Below are positions 33,955 through 45,881 of a stretch of 64,000 nt of DNA, piece after piece; the stretch's first letter is position 1; each line of letters starts with the position of its first letter. This DNA comes from Neckera pumila (Eukaryota; Streptophyta; Bryopsida; Hypnales; Neckeraceae), in NCBI GenBank assembly GCA_963969595.1, contig OZ018415.1:18042001-18106000 (forward strand), in the 5' to 3' direction. The notes beneath the pieces are model-generated. The model saw only the letters and a program-made list of their open reading frames with translations, made no database searches and was not told the origin of the DNA. The translations under genes and the position numbers were made by a program.

Positions 33955-35810
33955 CATACGGAAGTCAAATACAGATCATTTTCAAATTCTCATCAAAGAA
34001 GTATTTGTTGCTGTTGATACCTTGAGTCAAATAAATTAGTCAATGAATGCCTTGCAAGGTATAAATCATCGTTCGGGAAGATTTTGGAGCTCTACCAGTA
34101 GATATCCTCCTTCTACAATAATGGTCCGGTTTTTTTTAGAGGGCACAAGTTTCATCCTTTTAACTCTGAAATTTTCCGGTTTTTTGCTTCCCATGTCAAT
34201 TTGTAACTGGCCTATTTCCTTCCAAGTGAAAATTTGAAAAGTGAAAATCCTCTAATGTCAAAAAATTGCCGGTTTACAATCTAAAAAAGACATTACATTC
34301 TTGGCACGAATTGAACCTGGCATAGCCTTTCACCAACTAAAAGCCAAGAATCCTCCCAACCCATGCAATATGGAGTTAAGGATGGTCATTGAAAAGGTTG
34401 CAGAAATCAAAGTTTAGGGTTCATAATTTTCACCTTCTTCAAACGGCCTTCCCGCCCCTCTTCCTCAAGTGCTCCCCTACGGCCAGCTGGCCCTGTCTTC
34501 AGATGGTCCCACTGACCCCCTTATGCAATACCCGGCCTCTTTATCCCAATACCTGACCTATCTTAACCCCCAATATGTGCCACTTACGATATATATATAG
34601 CAGCTAAAATCCTCCTTTTTACAAAACAAACTGGTTAAAATCCACCCTATTATAAATTGAGGCGGGTAAATTAACCCCCAAATTTTTAGATACACCGGTT
34701 GATTGCCTATCTTATCAATTCTTCTTCCGGTTTTCCATCCTTCACTTTCAAAGCTCAACTGTTTTTTTTACCATTTCAACCAGCTAACTTTGTATTAGCC
34801 GCCGGTTCTTCCCGGACATTGGTATAAATTCTTTAGGTCAATTATATTAATTTGAGTTCTCCACCTCGCAAACAACAAATTTGAGGTTGTGGATAAGCAA
34901 GTTCCATTCTTCGTACACACTACGACATCTGTATAAATCACGAATACACGTAAATGACAGCACATGCTCTACAAGACCGTATGAGTAAGTAAATAGAATT
35001 TTTAGGTAAGTTAGGTTTTTTGAGAGCAGCTCCACCACATCAAAGTAGAAAGGAATATTAAATGGTTTTCATAGAGCAAAGTTGCAGTACAATTGCCGTT
35101 CCGTCTCCCCTTCTTCGAGAACATCCGCAATGCAATCCACGCTTCACTCCTTTGATAAATCCTTACCCAACTCATTTTACATCATCAGTGATGTCATAAA
35201 AGAAAATGATTCCTCTAAAGACAAAGGTGGAGTTGTTGCTTGAATTCTCCCATGGGCACAAAAGACCTCAAGAAATGGCATGGACGGAGCCTTGTAGTGT
35301 GGCCCAAGAAACCCGGAAAGCCTTTAGCAGCAATGTAGTGGAGTTTGAAAGTGCCCTAGTTTTTGCAACCATCTCGGTTAAGCCTATGTTTATGCGTGCG
35401 GTCGAGTTGCTTTGAGTTGAGAGATGAACTCCAACCAACTAGTAGTTGGCATAAATGAATTTGTTCACCTAAAATCCTCCAATTGACTTCAAAGAGTCAC
35501 TACAAGTGATACTTATGCTCCATATCTTTCTAAGAATTAGGGAGACTCTTATCTAAAAAGTAGTCTATAATGATTTACTTTGCAAAATTGAAGGTGGGTG
35601 CTTTTTGAATTCTATCAATTTAGAGAATTGTAAAGTTATTACATAGTAATATGTTTAAGTATTAAAGAAAAATAATTAATTTCAACCACTCTAAAGTGGA
35701 TGTATATAAAGAATCTGTTCGTTTAACATCCCACATTGGGTTCCAAAAAGCCGGTCCAAGTGACACCTAGACTATGTACCTTTGTAAGAATGGCCTGAGA
35801 CACTATACTA
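33955..35810. other. Intergenic DNA, no gene seen
   Basis: Includes scattered CCGG-TTTTT motifs (34120-34270, 34800), a GGCCAGCTGGCC palindrome near 34480, and a GAGCAGCTCCACC string near 35026 resembling a Harbinger-type end without a partner. No supported coding sequence. Confidence 0.45.
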
Positions 35811-35814
35811 GTTA

Positions 35815-35935
35815 TTTATAATGAAGGAGTTATATTTATTTATATAAATACCAAGTATTTATAATGAAGGAGTTATATTTATTTATATAAATACCAAGTA
35901 TTTATAATGAAGGAGTTATATTTATTTATTTCTAT
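35815..35935 (+). repeat. 43-bp minisatellite, three units
   Basis: ATGAAGGAGTTATATTTATT starts at 35821, 35864 and 35907, an exact 43-bp period with essentially identical units. It adjoins the 3' boundary of the LINE relic. Confidence 0.85.
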
Positions 35936-37059
35936 GTTATAAATTCTAGGGAGAATCAATCATTGCAGTATGTGGATTCAATGAATTGAAAGTTGTGTTG
36001 TTGTAAAAGGTTAGTTAGTGGATTATATTGAAAGGATGTTGTTAATAGGCACAACACATTAAGGCATAAATATGCATTACAAAATACATTGTATTGGGTT
36101 GGGGTCAGTGGCAAGAATATAACTGAAGAGGGTCTGTGTGTTTTGGGAGTTTGTCTTTGAAGAGTCATGCATTTATGAGTATAAAATATTGAGATTTAGT
36201 GTGTGATAGTAGTTGTTTACAGATGTTGTGAATTGTTTTGTTCTCTTTGGATGCGTAGTGCTTGGAGGCTTGAATGGATGCAACATCGTAGTAAGTGTAT
36301 CCATGTATCAGTTTGTTATAGGTTATATAGTATGTAAAATAGAGATGAGTATTGAGTTGAATAGAATAGATGTTTGTGGGCTTGTCCTATGTATTGATTA
36401 TATTGAAATTTGAGGAAATGTGTGAGTTGGGCATGTGAGATGGAAGGGATGGTCCAAATATATTTAAAATAGAATTATTGATGTTTGGACTATCAATGCA
36501 TATTTCGATGCTTGGGAATTGTTGGGACCAAAAAACATATTAATGATTTTTTAATTTGTGTATATAAGAATGAAAAAATCAAATTGGTCCTTTATATGGT
36601 GTCTTGAAGTGAGGGCAAGTCATCTTTGTTTAGAAAGTAGGAGGTAGAGTGTGAATTTTCATAGTCATGTTCTGGTAAGCAATGTTACCTACATTTGTAA
36701 GGTTGTTTGTTTACTTATTTTTTGTATTAGCATGGACACGTACTTTGTATTTCTTTAATGAGAATGTGTTCACGAGGTTGTAGTATTTAAATATTAGAAT
36801 TGAATATAGATTTGTCTAGGTGATTTGTATGAACAATTGGATGTTTGAAATGTGTGTTTATAAGGTCGATGGATTTGAAGCTATCTGTAAAGATATGAGC
36901 AGGTTCATGAGGTTATTTGTCTATAAAGAGAGAAAATATGGATTGCAGTCATTTTTGCGTGCAAGATATTTTATAGTCCAAGAAGTCTAGCAGAAAACCA
37001 GAAAGACCTGTTTTCCCATTTGACTTATAAATGTTGTGACTAGTAATTTAAAAAAAAAT

Positions 37060-37180
37060 TGTTTCATCCAAAAGATTCTTTGCTGGATGGGATGAACGAT
37101 TTGTCTATATAATAAGTGTGGGGGGGTGGCAATCTAAATGTAGGATAGTGTTGCAGTTGGGTAGGATGTTATCCGTTGTG
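37060..37180 (-). pseudogene. RNase H remnant of the LINE
   Basis: The minus-strand frame around 37115-37075 reads IDKSFIPSSKESFG. This fits the first RNase H motif (TDGSFIPPxKxxxG) of plant LINEs that carry a C-terminal RNase H, with the catalytic Asp kept. The flanking frame is broken by stops. Confidence 0.45.
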
Positions 37181-38058
37181 TGTATAGATGCATAGAAGTG
37201 GAGGTTTTTGTGCCATTTAGTGTTTTTGTTAAACATTGTATTGGGTGGGATATGTGGGATAACTTATTGAAATGGCTTCTATAATTGTAATTCTTTGGCA
37301 GCTTGTTAGATGTTGGAAATTAAAGGTATTGCTGCTACCAAGAGATGTTGTACTATTATGTATATATAAAAAATATTTATAGGGTCTGGGATTCCTTAAT
37401 TTTTTTTTTTTCATATGATGTATTGATTATGTGGTTTTGGTGTATATGATGGAGTTGGTGTCAAAATTAGGACAGAATGTGTATGTCACAAAATTCTATT
37501 TTAGAAGACAAAGTATTGTCATATCAATTTTTGTTAGGAAAGATGATAATGGTGGTAGATTGGGAGTTGTGTGTTGATGCTAATTGGGTCCTACGCAAAC
37601 TTTAACATATGTCTTTTGAGGTGGGGTGGGGTGGAATGTGTCCATTTCTTTGCCATTCAAGAAGGTAAGTAGGGTCCTCACATTAAAATAGAAATGAAGT
37701 TTTGAGAAGTTCGTTAAGTTCTTTGCACGTTTCCAAGGTCAACAACTCCATTGTGATAAAATATCTAGAGCACACATAGGCTACTGACGGGTGCTATGTC
37801 AAAAAATATTATTTAATTATTATTTAATTATGTTTTTCAAAAAAATATTATTTTTAATTATTTAAAATTTTAAAAAAAATTTAAAATTAGTTTTTTTTTT
37901 AACTTTAATTATTTAATATTCTGACCAACCATGCATTGGTTGACAACTTGGAATATACCTCTAAAATAGTCTTCCCGTGGCTTTATTTTTTTCCTAGTAG
38001 AACCAAATATTTTATCTTGGTTGAAGAGGAATAAAGCATATGGTTTTGACTAGGTTAA

Positions 38059-38606
38059 CCCTAAAGGCCCAAGGCCTTTTTTTTGCCCAAAAACATCCAA
38101 AATTGCCATATAATAGCAAAGAGTAAAAAAAATTAAAAAATATTTTTTTTGCACATCTAACCATAGGATCTTACACCTAACTAGTATGAAAATGTGTGGA
38201 AAAAACTTAGAATTTTTGACCGCACAAATTGCAAGATATCTGCGTTTAAAGTGATAAAAAAACAAGTTTTTTAGTACATTGCGGGACTAGATTTTATGAC
38301 TTTGAACACTTTTAACTTAAATTTTTTGCACTAAAAAGTTTTGAGCTTTTAATATTTATAGTGGAGAATTGAGTTGACAATCTATCCCAAAAAAAAAAAT
38401 TGTTGTTGCCCTCTTGAAGGCTGTTTTGAACTTATTTGGGCATAATTTTTTTCCATCCACCTATTGAAAAAGAAATTACATTCCCATGAAGCTTAGAAGT
38501 TTTTCTATCTTCCAAATAAGTTATGGAAAATCACAACAAAAATTCAGCCCATAGGTACCTACCAAAATCCCATTTGACCAAATAAGGGACAATGGGCTTT
38601 TAGGGG
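38059..38606 (+). mobile_element. TTAA element, B type, copy B3, internally deleted
   Basis: TTAA (38055-38058), CCCTAAAGGCCCAAGGCC ... GGGCTTTTAGGGGG then TAAA. At 548 bp it is shorter than B1/B2. The middle is lost after about 38395, where it jumps to the TGTTGCCCTC block. It sits inside the LINE. Confidence 0.7.
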
Positions 38607-39918
38607 GTAAAGGAAAGGCAAGGAGAAATAGGAGTGTGTTAGTTTAAAGTAAGAAGTAATGTGTTGGAGTTGATCAAGGAGGTAGTATTGATGATTGGAT
38701 AAAGGTTATCTTTAGCCTTTTTGTATTTGTGTATTTGGCATAGCCAACTTAATTGAGTTTCAAATGTTTGTGTGGGAGGTTCTAATAGTATCTATTACGT
38801 ATGGCATGTGTATTAGTCTAATTTTGATAAGGAAAATAAGGAATTGGCCTAACTTGTCATATATACAAACTTCTTGGTCTTGAAGTGGATTGGTGGATAA
38901 TTTCTAAGGATATTTTTATCCATGCTACATTCAATTGACAAGATTTATATAAAAGGGAGGTTTTAGGATGTTTGGATGTAGCAAGCATCTAGGGTTTGTA
39001 GGTTGTGGAGATGAATTTGGAATTAAGGTGATATATAATTGTTCTGTTGTTTATAATATTGATGCAACAAATGTAAGTTATGGTTTGTAACTATGTGATT
39101 GGTTACAGTAAATAGTTGTATTGGGTGGATCCACTTGAAATGGATCAAATTATTGAACTACTGCCATTGGCATTTGTTTTTGGTGGAGTGTTTTACAATG
39201 TTGAATTGGTTGGTAGTTGTGGTGAATTTCTTGGTCAATGATAGAGTGAATTGGATAATTATTTTAATTTTTGTATAATTGATTTGTTTATTTGGGGTTG
39301 AAGGAATAGGGAATTGACAAAGGAATGTTGTTAGTATTAATGAAGAGGGTTGAAGGGGATTGGGTGATAAATTTTAGTTGAAGGACCATATTATTATAGT
39401 TTCATGATAGGCACAAGGGTATAAGTATATTGGAATATGTACATGGCATTGTTTTAAAGAGTTGAAAAGCTATATATAGAGTATTTTTAATAAGAAAGAT
39501 GAATGTAGAGTATTTGAATGAAAATTGTTCAAAAATAATATATTTTCATTGTCATTGGTGGTGAATTGATCAAGGTTTGTTATGTGGTAATGTAGTGGTT
39601 TGTTGAGTTTTTTTGTTGGTAATTTATTGTGTCAAATTAGAGAACTTTGTGACTTCGTTGTACCAAAGCATAATAATAGAGGTGTTGTTATATGGAAATT
39701 GGGGGCTTGAGCTTTGTAAATGAACATGAGGCTTGTGCTTGAGCAAGTACAGTGCTTGGAAGATGCAAGAGTGAAGACATACTAATTTAATGAGTGTTTA
39801 GTTCTTGGGCTCTACCATATCTTGTTGCAATGTAACGTCTTAGTTCAGGCTGATATATTTTCTTAAGACGTCATAGATCACTAAGAGCGTTGATGAGTTG
39901 TTGTCCAATGTAAGTCAA

Positions 39919-40840
39919 CCCCTAAAGGACCAACATGCGTTTTTTGGCAACATAGAAATTTTAGGCAAGTACGTGTGACTGGAGATTTGCATATTTTGGG
40001 CTGAAATTTTTATAGAAGATGGGGACGAGGAATATCTTTCATATGCACCAAATTTCATGACATTTGGAAATACAAGTCAATAATTATGGCCTAGTATGTT
40101 ACTTTTTTTTGTAACCGGGTAGTCCGAGCAGATTAGAAAAAATCACTTTTTTCAAGAATAAAAATTTGAAATTGGTTTATTAGATTTATATGTACCTGGA
40201 AAGCTTTGAATCGTTCCATTCTGATCAATGAGTCAAAAGTTACAAGGATTTTTAGGTTGCGGGCAGTTATGGATTGTCTACTCTAAAATGAACTTTGAAG
40301 TCGTTTATTTCACTCAATTTTTAATATTTTTCAAAAAAAATAAAACTTTAGGATGTAGATTGTTTATTACAACATTGCAACCATTGGGATTGGCATTTTT
40401 CAATTCCATAATTAACTTAACAATTTAGTGTTTTGAACCATTCTCTACTTCTTTCTACTTACTAATTTTTTCCTATATGTTGTACAATTCCAAATAATCT
40501 GAAAATTTTCGAGCATGTAGCCAACCTGCTCTGAAGAATGAATCCAAAGAAGCACAACCATTTCAGAATTTTTTTCATAATAATCTGACCTTGTGAAGTG
40601 CAGCTGCTCGATTTTTTGCAAGGCCAAAAAAAGGACTTTTGCCACTTCAAACGCTAATATCTTCCAATCTGTCCAATGGAAATTTCTGAAATTTTTTCCA
40701 CACATTCCCAAACCAGAGTACTACAAGATCCTATGGTTATATGTGTCCAAAAATTATATTTTTCAAAAATTTGGTACTTGCGCTAGAAATGGCAATTTTG
40801 GAGCATTTTTGCTGAGAACATAGTCAAGGAACTTTAGAGG
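39919..40840 (+). mobile_element. TTAA element, A type, copy A5 (922 bp)
   Basis: TCAA (39915-39918, one change from TTAA), CCCCTAAAGGACCAACATG ... GGAACTTTAGAGG, TTAA (40841-40844). Sister of A4 in inverted orientation. Inserted in the LINE relic. Confidence 0.8.
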
Positions 40841-41269
40841 TTAAGTAAGTGGCCTTGAAAGAGAAAGTACCTAGTCCAAATTTATTCCTAAATAGCTGTG
40901 TGGTGATGTTGGATATACTATTGCGTAGTTTGCACATATACTTGGTAAATTTTATGATTTTTTTTGTCTAGTTTGCAAATGAAAGGCATAGAGTATGGAA
41001 CTTAGAAGAGGTTGCATTTCATACCTGCTCTAAGCACCATGTCAACAATTTTTAGTTTTCCTTGCAATGTAGCAAAGACTTGAAGGAGTACAAATCTTTG
41101 CTTTAAAGTTTTTTCTATAGTATTTCTTTTGTAGTAGGTTCTAATTAAAAGATAGAATTAAGTAAATCCCAAAGTAAAGGTGGTTCTCATTTTGGTATAA
41201 GACCCCAATATATATTGGCCTTTGTAATTTACACTAGAGAATTGCAAAAAAGCTTTGAAAGTCTCAAAA

Positions 41270-41494
41270 GACATGTGTGCTTTGTGGATTAGAAAAAATG
41301 GCAACCCTCAAAAGGATTGCTTTCTTTTAAAAGTCCCCCTCAGGGAGGTGGCAACCCCTTTGAGGGAAACGCCCATGTTCATCATCAATGATGAACATGG
41401 GTGAATCATGAATTTTTTTTAAATAAAGAATAATATTATTATTATATTAAAATAATAGCACTATTATAATAAAAATAATAAAATAATAAAAAAT

Positions 41495-41536
<42 letters not shown>

Positions 41537-41960
41537 AAAAAATAATAAAATAATAAAAAATAATAAAAAATAATAATGAAATAAATAAAATATTAAAATG
41601 ATATTAAAATAACAATAATAAACTAATTCTCAAATTAGCAAGCTGATGTGGTCGCCATGGTGCCACATCAGATTCCAAAATTTTATAATTTATAATTTTT
41701 TTTAACTAATTATTTTATATTTTTTTAAGTATTAAAAAGTTTATTTTAGTGCAATATAGGGTGCTGTCCAGGCCCTTTGGTTTGCTGGCGGACAAAAAAT
41801 TAAAAATTAAAAAACAAATTAAAAGTTAAAAAACAAATTAAAAGTTAAAAAAAAACTTAAAAGTTAAAAAAAAAATTAAAGGTTAAAAAAAAAATTAAAA
41901 GTTAAAAAAAAACTTAAAAAAAAACTAAAAAACTAAAAAATGTGGCCTTCATTTTCTCGT
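41270..41960. repeat. AT-rich simple-repeat tract with hairpin
   Basis: Contains (AAAT)n at about 41498-41536, AATAATAAAA runs to 41620, and degenerate (AATTAAAAGTTAA)n at about 41797-41945. A 30-bp hairpin sits at 41372-41401. A short inverted repeat CTGATGTGG/CCACATCAG lies at about 41643-41671. It separates the LINE RT part from the A5 side and probably includes another inserted element whose ends I could not define. Confidence 0.6.
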
Positions 41961-42009
41961 TCCCCTCACTCACAACCACATTGAGAGCTCAAATTCTTCC
42001 TAATGAAGA

Positions 42010-42820
42010 CAACTTGTGGCTACTCATTTAAATATGTTGAAGTTTATATCATTCCGAGAACAAAATTTGTCAATTTTATCTAGTTGCTGTAGAATTGATA
42101 TAGGTTTATTAAATGAGGCAAAATTATCAACTTAAGGATGCTAATTTGATGGTTGTTTTGGATGTCTAATATATGTATACATTGTTGTTTTTATTTAGCC
42201 ATCTTAGGAGGGGCTCTAGATATATTATGAAAAGGAAATGGGATGAGTGTATCTCCTAGTATGTTTTTTGTTGTATGGATATTAGGCGGTTGTACCAAAA
42301 TGTTGTATTGAAAATAAAGTTGTTGAGTGATTGTAAATGTTGCCTACTAGTACAATAGCATCTTCAAAATATCCAATGTCTTGCATGATAACTAGCAATT
42401 GTGGATGGTCTAAAAAGTTGAATACAATTTTGAAATCAATATAGAGTAGGTAGTATTTGTGGATATTAAATGAGCATCTTTGAGTGTGGAAATGATTGTT
42501 CGCAATTGTGTGGATGTGCACTTTTCTTGCCAAAAGCTTTCTTGACTATCATGCAGTTTTTGGTGATTCTCACCATAGGAAGCTTTTTTATAATGTGCTT
42601 GTGAAGCGTTTGTAAGTGGTATTGGTTGAGGTGATGGGTCGGTAGTTGGGACAATAGTGGGATCTTGGTTTTGATAGAGGAAGATGGTTTTGCTTATTTC
42701 CATGATGAAGGTATTTTGTGTTGTTTGTAACAAAAATTGAAGAGTTGGCAAAGTAGGTTGTAGGGAAGAGGTCACATTTGTTTGAGGATGTGTTTTGGTA
42801 TGAAGTCGAGGCAAAGGGAC
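42010..42820 (-). pseudogene. Reverse transcriptase remnant of the LINE
   Basis: Minus-strand frames contain PIPLTNASQ (42625-42599, usual RPISLTNASY), then STQLRTIISTL. YIDFK follows (42443-42429, catalytic motif A), then IMQDIGYFEDAIVLVGNIY. Next come GDTLIPF (about 42255) and QQLDKIDKFC (about 42090-42060). The YADD active-site block is not preserved where expected (about 42150). Several frameshifts and stops. Confidence 0.8.
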
Positions 42821-43845
42821 TTGTTGTTTGTCAAACCTTTGAGATAGTTGTTGTATAAGGTTTTATTGAAGCGTTTCTCTATTGTTGCTAATGGGCCACC
42901 TTTTCTTTCAAGGATGAATACATCTATATTATACCATAAGTAGTATCATAATACACATGTACAAAGTTGCAAGTGATCTGGTTGATGTAGACACATAGGA
43001 ACACCTGGTAGATTTGTCAATGCTTATTAGACGTAAATTTCTATTGCTATATGTGGGATTTTTGATTAGATTTCTTAGTGGATCACATGTATAGTCTCAA
43101 GGAGGGGGCTCTGTGACTTTGAAGATTCTATTGAATATTTATTTGGGATGTTATAATAAGGTTTGTAAGTCGTAGATTGAGTGAGCATTTGTTTCTATGT
43201 AACTAGTTTTAAATTTGTCTAGGTTGGTTGGTTGGATTGGATTGAATAGATGAGGTTGTTGGTTTGATGTAACGGGGCAAAAATTGACATATGAGAAGAT
43301 TGTTTAGCGGGATGCAAAGGATACAGGAAAGTAGTCAGAATTATGCTGTCAGTCAAAGTATGAAGTGATGGAGATTGTTTGACTGTTTGAATAGAAATTG
43401 TCTATGAAGGTGAAATGGGTGTAGTTTTCACTTCTTTGCTGTGTATAATGGAAGTCAGTTGGGATGTATTGTAGGTAATTTGTGAATTGATGCAATTGAT
43501 GGTCTTGGAGTATAAAGAAGTGGTAGGTGGAGTTTGTGATATATCCTTGTTTTGAATATTAACATCATTATATATACAAATATGAATACTCCGTCTATTG
43601 AAAAAACTCATAGCTTTTTTGAATGTTTTCTATTATATTATGGTTGCATTTCAATTCATGATTGTACACATTATTTGCATGTGTTTATTAATCCCACACT
43701 TGTTTGACCCCTTTGTAAAACCAAGATCTACTCTATTCAAATATAAAGAGTATTACAACATTGTCAACCCAATACGGGTTGGAGTTTTTTTCTCTATTAC
43801 AACATTCATTTAGAGATAGTGTTGATTTTAGGTGCACTAACTTAA

Positions 43846-44421
43846 ATGGCATTGCAGCACAATCTTGATTTTCTTATAAATTGGGACAAAACTAAGTCTC
43901 TAGAAAATTTGAAGAAGAATGGCATAAGTTTTGAGCTCTTATTGCATATACAATCATACCTTCTACTAGCTGCAAATCTATATGATAGTGGAATAAGTGG
44001 GAATTGATGTCTTAGAGTAATGAAAAATAAAGGAGTCTATGATACACTATCTTTAAGTGACTTTTTCAAATTAGAAGTTGTTAGCTTCATAGTAAAAAGG
44101 GTTGGTTGTTGCAATGTTAAACAATGGGCATGTAAGCAAAAATATCTGGAAATAACAGCAATTGAAGTTATTACCAACAAAATGTATTTTATAAATTTTT
44201 TTGACATGTATTGCCCTAATCACTTATATGAATTACCAAGTCACCTCCAAAAGGATAAAAATTGCATCCACATTGGCCATCCCACTCATTTATTCTTGAT
44301 GCAATATTTCATTTTACACCAACATAATGTCAAGACTCAAATTGTGGACACATTTTTTTCAGAAATATATACTAGTGCCCTATTTAGATTGTTTTGTGGC
44401 TACATAATAATCTATTCATAG
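43846..44421 (+). pseudogene. Decayed coding region of unknown family
   Basis: From ATG 43846 one frame stays open to 44421 with a single internal TGA (44005-44007). That gives about 190 codons in very AT-rich DNA, far longer than chance. An ATG at 44020 opens the 133-codon second part. The product is rich in Phe, Leu, Ile and Tyr, with Cys pairs (VGCCNVKQWACKQKY). I cannot assign a family. Following DNA to about 44800 reads like further coding pieces with frameshifts, so it is probably a dead transposon or virus-like gene. Confidence 0.45.
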
Positions 44422-45164
44422 AATATCCAAAAAAATGCATTCTAGGTGAATCTAGAAACCCCTTTTGACTATGATCAAGATCTAATGCAACCTTTTACAA
44501 TTTAATAATGGCAAATATGCTCAAACTATTATTTGTAAAATTTTTGATGTTATTACCTTCAAGACTCTAATACTTTTCAATCTAGCAAAATGTGTAAATT
44601 TGTAGACATTCTATAAGGACAGTTTTACTCCTTTAGGTTCAAATTTTGAACAACGGATGAATACATAAACATCCCAAGGAGACAAAAAATGTGTTTTTTC
44701 ATTCATCAATTTTCTTGAAGATTCTTGTGTAAGTTCTTTACATTTGTATTGTATAGACTATGAAGATTTTGCTTGTCAAACATTTTATAATTTAAAGGAT
44801 ATTGGTAGGTCTGACTTCAAAAAATAACCTTTCAATTCAAAAAATGACCCCTCAAAATGACTTAATTAAAAAAATCAAATAAAAGTCTTTAAATTTACAA
44901 TAATTAGAAATTAATATTTAAAACTCATTTGAATCACAAATTTTCAATCTACAACCAGTTTTAGAAGGATTTTCTACTTTTTGGCTTCAAATTTTATTAA
45001 AAAATATTAGATAGTACACTAGTTGATACAACCATTTAGATATGACCTATAGATCATGTTTTACCACTATTGTTTGAAGTCGTCATTTAATTCCTATTCT
45101 AGATTGTCCTTTATAATACATCTTTATAATTTTGGAAATCTAACAACCCCTAGTCTTTAAAGGA
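44422..45164. other. AT-rich DNA, possible tail of decayed coding region
   Basis: Short open pieces in changing frames follow the relic. No family motif. No element end until 45165. Confidence 0.35.
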
Positions 45165-45168
45165 TTGA

Positions 45169-45877
45169 CCTCTAAATGCCCAAGGCACTAAATTAAAATG
45201 CCCAATTTTAGAGTTGACAATGTTTTGAAGTTAAATAAAACTTGAGCAAGTTACTATTTTTTGTAGTTCATATTTTTAGCAAGTTCTTTTCAAAGTCTAG
45301 TTTTAGCATCAAAAATCTGATATTTGAAAATGAACGATTTTTCTATTCAAGATTTTGTGCACGGATGTCCATTTCAAATCTTGATTTTCTAATGTTGGAA
45401 GGCTCTTGGAAATGAGCCTCAAATACACTAGAACTTGGAGAAAAGATCACACTAGAAACTCATTTTAATAAATTGTATTAAATTTTGAGAAGTCATAAAT
45501 TGATTGGGGTTATTGTATGCATGTTATACCCTTCAACCTCATATTTATTTATTGATCAGTTTTTTAGTTTTGACATATGAAAAGAGGATTGAAAGATTTC
45601 AAATCACTTTCACAACTTTAACACCCTCATGATCAAACATTATAATCTATCAATCCATAAGTAATATTTTAACACACTCGTGATCAAACATTATAATCTA
45701 TCAATTTGTAAGTGATATTGTTGTGTTTTCTTTTCCCATCTAATCTCTAACTTATCTAGTTTAAATTTGTACAGTTACAATTCAGAAAAATTTGATGAAA
45801 CTTATCAAAATGTTGTCTTTTTGTTCAATTTGGAACCAATTCCAAGAAGCTCAAAAAAGGCCTTGGGAATTTAGGGG
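45169..45877 (+). mobile_element. TTAA element, C type, copy C1 (709 bp)
   Basis: TTGA (45165-45168), CCTCTAAATGCCCAAGGC ... GGCCTTGGGAATTTAGGGG, TTAA (45878-45881). The terminal repeat is longer than in the A type (about 17 bp with mismatches). The interior matches 49370-49950. Confidence 0.75.
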
Positions 45878-45881
45878 TTAA

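Larger units (their letters stand above)
35941..43560 (-). pseudogene. Decayed LINE (EN, RT, RNase H) with nested insertions
   Basis: The plus strand is strongly T/G-skewed here, so the minus strand is A/C-rich like a LINE coding strand. Read on the minus strand from high to low coordinates, recognisable parts appear in LINE order. These are an endonuclease end (NSDYFPVSF for the usual SDHxPV, about 43310-43350), reverse transcriptase (about 42820-42010), and an RNase H start (IDKSFIPSS for TDGSF-type, about 37080-37115). Stops and frameshifts are many, so it is dead. Later insertions split it: B3 (38059-38606), A5 (39919-40840) and an AT-rich tract (about 41270-41960). Removing them leaves about 5.5 kb, a normal LINE size. 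The middle (38.6-39.9 kb) is assigned by position and composition only. Confidence 0.65.
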
